A stretch of 64,000 bases of DNA from Sepioteuthis lessoniana. Its lineage: Eukaryota > Mollusca > Cephalopoda > Myopsida > Loliginidae. This document shows, one piece after another, positions 11,435-24,361 of the stretch. The translations under genes and the position numbers were made by a program. Location of the stretch: positions 56,328,581 to 56,392,580 of the forward strand of contig OY757921.1 of the NCBI GenBank assembly GCA_963585895.1, written 5' to 3'. The notes beneath the pieces are model-generated. The model ran no database searches. It was not told where the DNA came from and worked only from the letters and a program-made list of their open reading frames with translations. The number at the start of each line of letters is the position of its first letter. Position 1 is the stretch's first letter.

Positions 11435-14400
11435 CTGAAGGAAAGGGAAAAGAAGGATAAGTACCTCGACCTTGCTAGAGAATTGAAAAAGCTGTGGAAC
11501 ATGAAAGTAACGATTGTGCCAATTGTGATTGGTGCGTTAGGCACAGTAACTAAAGGATTATTAAAGGGCCTGGAGAACTTGGAAGTTGGCGGACAGGTAG
11601 AGACTATCCAAACGACAGCATTGCTGAGGACGGCCAGAATACTGAGACGCGTCCTGGATACTTGAGGAGACTTGCTGTCACTCAAACTCCAGTGAAAAAC
11701 CATCAGCTAACACTGATGTGAAAAACTCTAGAGGAGTAATAATAATAATAATAATAATGAGGGATCTCAAAATAGAAACTGAATGTCTTTTAACAACAGC
11801 AAAAATAACCCTATAATGACTAATTATGTTGAAGTGAAAATCGATAATATATAACTGAATAGCAAGTACAGATCTTGCGGAGAAAGAGATTAAACAATAA
11901 ATCACATAGTAAGTGAATGCATCAAAATGGCACAGAAAGAATACAAGACTAGGAACGTCTGGGTAGGAAAGGTGATCCCCAAAGAATTAGGGAAAAGATT
12001 GCATATGACCATACTACCAAATGATTGAGAATGAGACGCATAAAATTCTCTGGGATTTTGAAATAGAAACGATTCACTTAATCCCCACTTGAAGACCAGA
12101 ACTTATGACAATTATCAAAAGAAAAGAGAAGTTGCAATCTAATGGAATTTGCCGTTCTGGCAGACCACTGAGTGAAAATGAATGAAAGCGACTATGACGG
12201 TGATACCAATTGCAGTTGGTGCACTTGCAATGGTCCCCAAAGGCTTTTAAAGGTGTCTAGAAGAATCAGAAGTCAGAAGAATTGAAACTATCTCAACTAT
12301 AGCATTGTGGAGATCGGCCAGAATATTTAGAAGTCCTTGAGACCTGAAGAGACTTTCTATCACTCAAACTCCAGCGAAAGACCACTTGCTAACACTTGAG
12401 CGAAAGACTCCCAAAAAGTATAATAATAATAATAATAATTCTCTGGGACTTTGAGAATTCAAATACAAATACGATTTTTAATGTCGTTATTAGAATGTTT
12501 AGCGGTAAAGAAGATATTTTGTCGAATCTCCACAACCAAGGACCAATATTAGGATTAGTATATCCGTGATATACTAACACTGAATAAAATGGAAAGGAAG
12601 ACAAAATAAACTCAATTGCGCATATAAGAATATTTAATATTTTATACACACAATATAAATGCTGGTAGCATTACAAGGAAAGAATACACAAACATGGCCT
12701 ATAGCAGGATTATACATATATTGTTCCATGAGTAAATAGTATGTAAAAGGGGTACAAAATAGCAAAAGGTTTATTTCTTAATTGAAGGTAAGATGACCAT
12801 GCGGCTTTACTGTTCATAGGCAAAAGGTCTGTACCGTTCAAAGGCAAAAGGTAGTCGAGAATCGGTTTCTGAAACTTTCATGTGACACCCTAACTGGCCC
12901 TTAACACACATGTCAAATCTCTAAAGGAGTTAATAATTTATTGTATTCCAACAACGATTTTTTAAATACTGTCTATATGTTTGCACAAACGATTCATATC
13001 CGTCGTTGACACAGACATTTAAGTTCAGTAAAAAAAATTACAACTGATGAAAATAATTGTATTTGTATTTAAATTCTGTTGGGTTATCTTCTTGGTATAT
13101 GCCATAAAAACTAATTCCGGCCAGAAATAAACCGCTATAAACGTTGCATTCCGGGTTAAAAATGAAACTTTTAATTACTATTCTAAAAACCCCTGATTCG
13201 TGTAAGCTATCTAATTTGACGTTTCCTGCAATTAAATACTCAACTGAATTGTGTAATCTTTAACTACTCGAGAATTTATTCAAGTCATTTGTGTGTTAAC
13301 TGGAACTCAACCTTTTTCTCTAGTTTATTCTCTATATTGCCGTTTAATATGTCACAACTTCCAACAATGGACAATGCACACGAGCAACCACAAACTAAAA
13401 AAAAAAAAAAACAGAAGACAGCGGAAACGTCGTAATTTTTTTAAAGTTCGATTACATCCTTGTCGAGTTTTCTATTTGTCTGTTCTTGTCTTTTCATTTC
13501 TTAATCCCTTTTTATTTTTATTTGTCTTCACTGTTTTCACTTTGTCCCAATTTTCTTGTGGTATTGTTACCTTTTAGGTCACAACAGTTCTTTACTAGGT
13601 ACGAACTCGAGTAGCCTTTGTCTTTTCTGTGCTTTATTTTCATTTTTAAGTAGAATTTATGGCTATCAAAGGCAGGGGGTGGATTTCTTCGTCTTTATAT
13701 CATTTTTCCCACGTAGTCGAGAGATAGCTTTATTCCCTTTGTACGATCTGATATCGTTAAATGGCCTTTTTTTTTTTGGCTCTATTTTTATGGATGATGA
13801 AGTTGAACCCCGTTATCACCCTATTGTTAGTTTTCTATGTCTCCACCCATGTTGTCTGCTGTTGTGTCGTATGTTTATAGGTGGCGATGAAAAATGTGTA
13901 GAGATATTTCTTCTTGCATAAAAAAAATCCTTCTTTTATTTTCAAATAGTTTTAGACAACGTCAACTATTAGTTATCAGCCTTAGTTATCGAAAATCTGA
14001 AAATCATTTCAACTAAGACAAAAATATAAAATCCATAAGGAAAAACGTCCAATTCTAAATAGTGACATTTAATGTGCGTGGTGTCTCCAGCAAAATAAAA
14101 AAAGGCAATTCAAGCAGGACTTACACCAATACCAGCAAAGTATTATGCGCCCCCCACTCAAACAGGCACAAATTAAACTACAAAAACTTGGTGTGATAAA
14201 AAATGTATAAAAATTGAATATTTAATTCTTTTTTAATTTTGAAATTCTAAATTCAAATAATGACCTGTGTACCACAGAGCAATTTATATGATAAATATAT
14301 GATTTTGAAACAGATATTTTCACTATATAAGACATTCATACGTAAATAATACTGTCATTTTTACAAATAAGTAAAATCAGTGACCGAAGCCAAGGGCAAA

Positions 14401-15333
14401 CCGAAAGCTCCTTTTTCATTAGCTACTACACTGAGGTGTAAGGGAGAGCGCGACTCCTTTCACTGGATTGCTGCATTTTAATCTTGATCTGTACCTTATA
14501 ATGTTAAGCAAGGCGGCATAAAGTACCATTTTTTGTGTCTTTGGTATGACTCGATCCGGGATTGAACCCCGGTGTCCCGGACCACTGGTGAACACAATAC
14601 CCACTTGGCCAATGAGCCGGTTTTACAAATATTATGTTATTATTATTATCATCATTAAACACTTTACGAGTTTTTTCCACCAGATTTTGCTGGTGGTATT
14701 TCTTTTGATTCTGATTGACAGCAACTCTCCTCATATCTCCAGGACTCTTCTCAGTATTCTGAACCATTTAAAAAATATTGTATTCTCTGTTTGGATTCAT
14801 CCTATGATTTCTAACACTTCTACTTCCTTTTCCAATCCTTTGGGAACGTTCCGAGTGTGCCAACTACAATTGATATCACTGTCACCTTCATGTTCCATAG
14901 TTTCTTCAGCTCTCTTGGTAGGTCAAGATATTTATCCCTTTTTTTCACCTTCTTTTAATTTTACTCTGTGATCTGTCGGGACAGCAAAGTTCACTATTTG
15001 ATAGGTTCTCTTTTTTTTTTCTTTTTTCTTTTTTGTTGGCTATCACTAGGTCTGGTAGTCTAGCCGAGATCAGGTGATCCGTTTGTATCTCAAAGTCCCA
15101 GAGAAGTTTGTGCGTCTCATTCTCTAGAACGGATTCCTGGTTGTGCATATACAACTTGTTCATATTGTCAAATTTGGATTTCTTGCACAGTTCTCAGTGA
15201 ATTACTTCTCCAACCCAGTCGTGTCTGATCTTATACTTTTTTGCGCTAATTTGCTGCATTCGCTTATTATATGATTGATCGTTTCGTCTCTATCACCACA
15301 TAATCTACACTTGCTATTTTGTTGCGTCTTGTC

Positions 15334-15394
<61 letters not shown>

Positions 15395-15960
15395 CTTACT
15401 CCTTGCGAGTTTTTCACACTAGTTTTAACTGATGGTTTTTTCACTGAAATTTGAGTGACAGCAAGTTTGTAGGACTCTTCTAAGTATTCTCACTGATCTT
15501 AACTGTATTTTGGTTTGGATGATCTCTAGCTTTCTAACTCTCTTTTTCGGGCCTTTGGAATTATTCTAAGAGCTTCAACTACAATTAATATTACCATTAC
15601 CTTTATGTTCCACAATTTTTTCAGCTCTCTAGCAGGATCAGAGTATTTGTCTATCTTTTCATTCTCTTTTATTTTCACTCTGTAGTCCGCAGGAACGGCA
15701 AAAGCCACTAGATCACAGGGTCTTTTCTTCTTTTACACTAGCTCTGGTCTCCTGACTGGGAGTGGGGGATCTGTTTTTATCCCGAAGTCTCAGAGAGTCT
15801 TGTGAATGTTTTTTTTTCTATGAAAGGTTCTGGCTTGTGTGCATACCATTAGTCAGACTGGCCAAATTTTTAACCCTTGAGCAATTCCAAGTGAACGACG
15901 TTTCCCACCCATTCATGCCAACTCTTGTATTCCTTTTGTGCCAATTTACTTCATTCACAA

Positions 15961-16004
<44 letters not shown>

Positions 16005-16759
16005 GAATGAATTAAAGACAATATTCATTATGTGACGCTATATACAAATGCGATACAAAGCCGATAAGGAAAGAGTGCTCCTCTTCAACTCTCTTAATAT
16101 TAACTGAATCAGTCACTTTCACGGACCCAATTATACGTCATTATTCTTTTCATCATAACGTCTCATTTATTCTAAAAACTATCAAAATGTGCCAAAGTTT
16201 CGGAAACTCCAAGAAAGAGTAGGAAAGAGTCCTAAAAATAGCGGATTATACGCCAATTCGCAATATAAAAGTTGCAAGGAAAGAAACATAATTTTAAAAT
16301 CTCGCAGAAGAAATATTATTTGATTTACTCAAAAGGAATATTAACTAACATTGGAAAAATGTTTTTCAAATTGATAAGCAAACATTTTAGCAAATTAGAA
16401 TTATCAAATAAACCCTTTAATAAGAATGATAGCTTACAGGAACTTATAAGGAGTAATAACAGAATGCTGGAGAAAGGAGTACCCTTTAGAGCAAACATGC
16501 TTTGAAGAAAGTGAAGATTTGAAACCATGAAATGAAAACAATGGAACAACCGAAGACTGGAAAACACGTCAAAATAATCATAAAGTGATCTTCTGAAATT
16601 CAAGATATGAAAAAAATACAACATTGCCAGAATTCAGATGGAAAACAAAAAGAGAAAAAGAGGAATAGAAATAGAAATTGAGTGTAATGAAGAGGATAAA
16701 ATAACATAATAAAGGAATTCCGATTTGTCTTATCACTTTATTTCTTCTCTCTGTCTCTC

Positions 16760-16805
<46 letters not shown>

Positions 16806-18335
16806 CATATATATATATAACATTCTTTGCAAAATATTTCCAACAGATTTTTTTCTGATTGCATTTATGAACTATATATATATATATATATATGATAATC
16901 ATTGTGAGGTTTTTCTGCATATTTTTCTTGTTATATTATAAAGGTAATGATTAATTATATTAATCATTTTTCGTTAATTATATTTTATTATCTAGTTCGG
17001 TAAGGCTTTGAACTACTCGGTGTTTCTTGATTCAGGTGCCGTAGTCAGACGGTGCACTCGCACGCCGGCACTGAAAGGATCATCTGTCATAATAAACTCC
17101 CAAACAGGAAATGGGACTGGACGCGCCTTGATGTGATACCCGGAAGAGATGGTCTTGAGAATTTTAGGATTTTGAATAGCGAGCGGTTGGGTTTTTAGGA
17201 TCTGATCAGATCAGATCAGTTTAGGTTTCGACCAGCAGAGATGAGTTGAGATCTAAGACTCCACAAGATGCGCCGTGCGTGGTGGAGTGTCAGGATAGTA
17301 TGGTTAGCATAGGCTCTTTTGAGTTGTGTCTCTCTCCTCGTATGGCCAAGGGTTGAAGGCAGAAAGAAAGAAATTCGTTTGTATCAGAAACAACAGTCCG
17401 CCTGTATTATTATTATAATTATTATAATTATTATTATTATTATTATTATTGATATCATCACAGTATACAACGCTCTGTCCGTAATTACTGTCACGCTGAA
17501 GCTGAATAAAGTTGTGTAAGTATGTGTGCGTACGTGCTTGTGTGTAATTTCTATATGTATACTTACATCTGTATACTTACATATGCTTTCATATAAATGT
17601 ACATGTATCAACCAATTGTATATATACATATCATCATCATCATCATGTCGCACCGATAGCACGGATCTCCCTGACCCTCTTCCGTCATTCGTCTCTATCG
17701 TCCATCGCTCCCGGTAGTCCCTCAAGACGGCATCCTGTATCGGCAGAGCTGTTGTATATAGGTTCTAGCTGGTCGACCTACCTTTGCTCGTCCATGAAAA
17801 GGGGTCCACAGGAGTATTTCACTTATGAGTTCGTCCCTAGCAGTGTCCCGCATGTCTGGTTCGTCTAACTTGGATAGTTTTTTGTGATGGGTGGTAGGTG
17901 ACCGTATAGCTACTGCTTTGTGGGATGCTGCCTCCAGGACTTGTTCAATATTGCTCGCATCATTCTTGTGTAATTGCTGTCAAGCTTTTTTCTCCATACG
18001 TTTATTAGCGTCCATGTAGTGCATCCATATCACCACGACCGCTGCTTGGAAAAAACTGCGTTTTATTTTAGGAAGTCAGACCTGACCAATAAAATAAAAA
18101 AATAAAATATATATGTACATATATTCTTTTTGTCTTTCAGTATAGCTTTTTAACACAAGGTGCATCCATGATGCTAGAGGGTGCACAAGGTGACGCTATT
18201 ACCGGAGATATTAGCCCACCTGAATTTGAACGTGATTTGTATGGAGGTAAGTTCTTTAAATTTCTACGAGTTAAAAATCATACAATATAAACCTAACGGA
18301 CTTCAATTATTTTTATATTGCCCGATAAGTAGTGA

Positions 18336-18392
<57 letters not shown>

Positions 18393-21300
18393 GCATAATT
18401 ACCTTCGGATAAACACAGTGTAGATGTAACAATCTTTATAGTTTGATATTAACAAACTACTCAAGAACAGACATTTGTCTCGACCAATTACGAATCATCT
18501 CACTTGATTTGGACAGATCTGATTTGGAAAAGAAATTCTCACTTTTCAAACATGTCAGAGAACAAAAATATTTCCTGATATACGATTCAAGCCTTGAGAA
18601 GCTTAAACAACCAGATTCGCTAAATACTGAAATATGAAACCATATATGTTTTAATTTTTTTAAATTATTACACTGTAAACAAATATGATGATAGTCCCAG
18701 TTAAGCTTTTCACAGTAGCGTAATGGTTAACAAGCCAGTCTAGCACATTATAATTACCGCAATGAGTCTGATTCTCACGAGATGACTCTCATTTTTTCCT
18801 TATCTAATTAGTAATAATTTTCATTGATTTTCAAAATATGAATACCTATGTACAATATATTTGATGAAACATTTCATTAGTTTCATACTATCAAATTTTA
18901 AGCAATTACATTGAGTGACTAATTCTTTATTAGAGACAATAATTTTGTCTTCATTTTGCTCAATTGACCAATTGATTTCTAGGAATTCCTTTCTATATTT
19001 CTTCACGCAGTAGATTAAAAAGGTTAATGATAATTCTTTTTATGGATTTTGTAATCTACTTCATGACTAACACCTAACTTAGCACGATGATCTCTTATTT
19101 AGACAAGATCTCCTGATTGTCTTCCCATCATACTTTGCATTTGTCTGATTTCATAATTTTTACAATAAGGGAACTCGAAATATTTAATCTGTATGACATA
19201 GATTTACCATAAACTTAGGGAATACAATTTATTCCGAGTAATTTGATAGTAAATATCCAGATTTTTATATAAATTAATTGTAGTAAAATACTGATTCGTG
19301 TGGACATTTTATACAAATAAAATATTTTCTTAACATAAAATAAAGAACAATACTTTGACCAATGCGAATGTAAATTTTCTGTCTTTTGAAACTAGAAATA
19401 TTGTATTGTCCATGATTAAGTATACCCCTGATTTTTTGTAATATTTACATTTTTTTCTAAACCAGACATGAAGGAATTTTATTATTTCTTGTGGAATATT
19501 ATACAATCAAAATGGATATTGTTACGTATGATTTATGACTAAATTCAACCGTAACCAAAACCAAAATTATAGCATCTAGGCAACCAAAAATAAGATTTCA
19601 TAAATATATGTATAAGAAATGGACTTACAGCGGTATTCACATTTTTGGTTAAAGAGTTTCATTGCAGTTTACTTATTAATAATATTTGATTATACTCGTT
19701 TTATTTGTATATTGCTCTACAAGAAATAATAAAATTCTGGTATCTTTGATGTAGAAGAATATTAACTTTTTATTAAGATAATTGTTATGATTGATATTGT
19801 ATGTTCTTTTAAATTCAGTCGCTATTTCAGACACCGAGTAGTTCAAAGCCTTTCCGAACTAGATAATAAAATATAATTAACGAAAAATGATTAATATAAT
19901 TATTTTTTTTAATTTACCTGTGTTGATTTATTAATGTCTCCCATCCTATAAAAGAGGTTTTTGGCATGATAGAATAATTGTTGTGGGTGTATGTTATTGC
20001 TTAGTGGATATGTAGTGAGTGAGTGTGAGTGAGTTCTCGTCCGTATTTTACAGGTATTACTTTCGCGTCTAATTTCACTAGAAATACAACACAAATTTTA
20101 CAAGCACGTAAAACAAATGGAATATGATAACAACGAACATTAAGAAACAGACAATTTAATATTCATAACAAAACCGGGATAAAAATTAATGAGAAACATA
20201 ATGTGCCAGCGGCCTTTTGTAGAAATACAGTTATGGCCAATTAAATGAAATTAAGATTGTTCACTCGTGTGTGTGTGTTTACATGTTAATAAAGTCTATC
20301 AAATAAATGGTTCTATGGTTGGCCGAAGTAAGTAGAATAAAAATAATTGTCTTTATTTACATATATGAGTATGTGTGTGTGTATATGAATGATGGGCCGT
20401 AAGTATGGGTCTTTGCTTTCATTAAGTCCGCACTGTGTGTTTTCTTAAGATTTTGGCGACAACGTGTCGCATTGATGAAAAAAAAATCGCAAGCCTTTCC
20501 CTTGGAGTCTCTATCGCGCCTCTCTGCTGCTCGTTCATGACCTCTAGTGAAAAGTCTTTTAGTAGTAGACGGAATGAATTTTTGGCCGTGGAAGAAATGA
20601 ATTGAATGACCGAAAAACTGATCTGGTTGATTAAATTCTTCGTTATTTATACTTTAGTAGAGGATCAAAAAATAGTTTTATTGCAGGTCCTAAAATTTAA
20701 GCGCGTAGACATTTCTTGACCAATCAGATTCGTATTTTTATTTATTTGTTTTAGAGCTTAAAAATGTTCTGTTAATTAGTTTCTGATCCGGATTTTCTAG
20801 AATGTTCTTATTCTATGTTTTTAGCTGATTGGTTGAAAAATATAAAAATGTAACTTCAATGCTAATGCGGTTTTGAGCCAAAAATTCTAGAATGTTCTTA
20901 TGTATGTTTTTGTTGATTGTTTTAAGGCTAAACGTGTTTAGTGTTAATTTGCTGAGTAATTAAGTAACAACGTTTGCCAGTCCTAAGTATTTTATTTCAA
21001 TTTGATTGTAATTATAATTTATTAAATGAATAGTAAAAAGAATAGTATAAATGATATTCATTTTGAAAACGTTTTATTTTATATTGTTACTTTGTTTTTG
21101 GTTTATTGTTTTTGATGCTTCATTTTTAAATTTTTTTTTTTTTTTCGCAGAGGCTCGTATGCGCAGAGGTTAGTAATTCCATTATTTTTTTTAATTATTC
21201 TAACATTCTTAGACAATATAATTCATATTTTTAAGAATAAATACAAAAAATATGCACATGAGAAAAGTATTTATGTGCTGAATAGTGTTATTAAAAAAGA

Positions 21301-22612
21301 AGTCATAAATGTTTCATTTGAGAATTCATATTAGAATTTATATTTATTCCATATCGAAACACTTTTCATTTCTCCTTGGGTGAATCAAATGTTTTGCAGT
21401 ATTTTGGTAAGTGCTTGTTTGCTGAATTATATCTTGTGACTGTGGTAGTTCAAGTCATGGGTGGTACCCACTGTGTTTGGTGGTATTGTGGTACCCGCTG
21501 TGTTTGGTGGTATCGTGGTAATAGGTGTACTGACACGTAGTGCATCGCTTCACTACCTGTGCGATTTAAAAGCATTAAAAAGCATGCAATGTTGTCTAAT
21601 TGGGGGAATAATACTTTACAAGTTCGAACTGGGCCATAAACACCACCAAAGCATCAAAAACATTTGTTGTATGAAAGGTGAAGGCGCAGTTGATCATTGT
21701 AAAGTAAACAAAAAATAGTTGAAGAATGTTCGTTCAGGTCGCAAGAAGCTTGACTATCAAACAAGATCAGGTAGGCCTAAAACCATGGATTCCGATACAA
21801 TGCTCCAAGCCATGGAGGCAAATCCAGTGTGAAGCTCACGGGGAGTATCAGGCGAACTCGGCATCACACATTCCAGTGGGGTTCGTCACCTTCACGACCT
21901 CAGCAAATCCGGGGTGAATTACACGAGGAGTATCAGGCGAACTCGGCATCTCACAGTCAAATCCGGTTCGTCGCCTTCATAGCCTTAGCAAAAGCATCCA
22001 AAACTGCTGGATTGTGCTACATCTTACCAAAATATTGTTTTTGACTCACCCAAGTTTTAAAATGATTAAATGCTTCGATTTCTTTTCCATTATTATTTAC
22101 GTTTGACGAACACTCTGATTTTTTTACCTGTCTTTTAATAAAATATTTGTTTTTATTTACAGGGAAAAATATGCGTGGTAAGTACATTTACTCTTCTTTA
22201 AACATAGAACTAGGCCTATAAATTTGATTTTTAATGGGTCCCCCATAATTCTAGCTTTATGCCAGACTAACCAAAACTTTGTAACTGACTACTTTAAACC
22301 TAGAGAGCACATAAAATAAAGCGAACCTTAAAATAAATCCCAACCTATTAATCAAGGAAGTGTTACTGAATGATTTGAAGTAAGTTTTTTAAGAATGGGA
22401 TGATTGATTCTGTGAATAAGCTACTAACAGTTGTGGTAAATGCCCCCTCATTAAACTCTTTTAAGTGTAGGTTGGATAAAGTATGGGATAATCATAAATA
22501 CACGGCAGAAATGCATCTACCACTTCAACCTCAAGATATTTATAAAATATTAAGTGACGATAATAATGACAAGCAAATAGGTCTTCAAACCTAATAGATC
22601 TGCCAAAAGAAG

Positions 22613-22669
<57 letters not shown>

Positions 22670-22884
22670 TACTCCTTTAGAGTTTTTCACATCAGTTTTA
22701 GCTGATGGTCTTTCCCTGGAATTTGAGTGACAGCAAATCTACTCAACTCTCCAGTATTCTTCTCAGTATTCTGACCGTTCTCAATAATGTTGTAGTTTGG
22801 ATGTTCTCCACTCGTCCACCTACCTCCAAGCCCTTCAGTCCCTTGAACGATCCTTTGGTGACTGTACCAAAAGAACCAATGACG

Positions 22885-22923
<39 letters not shown>

Positions 22924-23863
22924 TACTCCTTTAGAATTTTTCATATCAGTATTAGCTGATGGTTTTTTTCAATGGAGTTTGAGTGACAGCAAGTCTCCTC
23001 AAGTCTCCAGGACTCATCTTGCTGATGGGTTTTTACTTGGAGATATTTCAGTATATTTAAGCCTTGATGAGTAGAGTGTTCGCCAATGTTCCGGGAGACT
23101 GGGGTTCAATCCCTGGTCGAATCATACCAAAGACTCAAAAAATGGTACTTGATGTCGCCTTGCTTAACACTCAGCATTATAAGTTAAGGATCAAGGGTAA
23201 AGTGAAGCAATCCAGGGATAGGAGTAGCGCCCTCCCCTACACCTGGGTGCAGTAGCTTTTGAAAAGGGAGCCTTCGGGTCACGCTCGACGAAGGTCGCCA
23301 ACTTTTCTTACTTTTACCATAGAAAACTAATACTAAACTGCGTCAAACTGATCTGCTGTCGCCTACAAATACAACAGTTTAAAGTTTTGATATGGAATTG
23401 GGTAAATTTATAGACAAAGTGTCGAGAAGTAGACAGTGTCTCTTTTTTTATTTGTTTTTTCACGGGTTGGGCTTGTTTTTATAGTAATTCGATTCGATTC
23501 CTATTTATTTGTGTCTGCAACAAATATTAGTACGCACAGAGTTAACTCCCATCACGGGATACTTTTTTGTGTAATTTCTGAATTCAGGAATAGCATTTCT
23601 AAGAATTTTATTTATTCTTCTTTTTTATCAAACATATAAATATTAAGCCTAATTTTATTCTATTTGCAGTATTTGCTGATCCCCATTTCATGGTGACCTT
23701 GCCAGAACTTGGTATTCCAGTCTGCTTCGAGGTTATAGCTGAAAGAGGAGACCATCTCCTTCTTTTGGAAGACCCGATTTCAGGTTGAGTGTTATTTCAA
23801 TTTATAATAAAATTCGAGGAGTAACCAGACAACAATTTATATATTTCAGAATTTATATATATA

Positions 23864-23932
<69 letters not shown>

Positions 23933-23934
23933 TT

Positions 23935-23965
<31 letters not shown>

Positions 23966-24105
23966 AATACTTTAAGAAAAACAACAAACCGGTCACATTA
24001 GGATTATAAATTTATGTCCATCCTGTTACGCGTTTTTGAAAATTTCCAAAACACGAAAAAATTTAACAGGACTTCTTCAGATCCTTTGAATAAAAAAACT
24101 AGAAT

Positions 24106-24147
<42 letters not shown>

Positions 24148-24296
24148 TAAAATAGAAAAACAAAGCAATGCAAAAGTTATGAATTTCATTACGAATTTAA
24201 AACTTTTAACGTTGACATTTTTATAATTCATCACTTTTGAATTACTTTTTTTTCTATTTTCTTCATACTGTCGGATTCATTTCCATGATTTACTTC

Positions 24297-24361
<65 letters not shown>

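Larger units (their letters stand above)
10474..18140 (+). other. Large intron between ITIH-like exons 3 and 4
   Basis: About 7.7 kb filled with LINE ends, one SINE and microsatellites. The stretches 10560-11380, 12900-14400 and 16010-16260 show nothing I can name. A G/C-rich patch at 17024-17400 is unlike its AT-rich surroundings and is probably part of an unrecognised repeat. Confidence 0.7.

Noticed and set aside
13293..13921. Two + frames rich in Phe, Leu and Ser
   Set aside because: T-rich DNA makes such frames common; there is no homology, splice context or codon pattern.
16578..16920. - strand frames rich in Arg-Glu
   Set aside because: Translation of a CT microsatellite.
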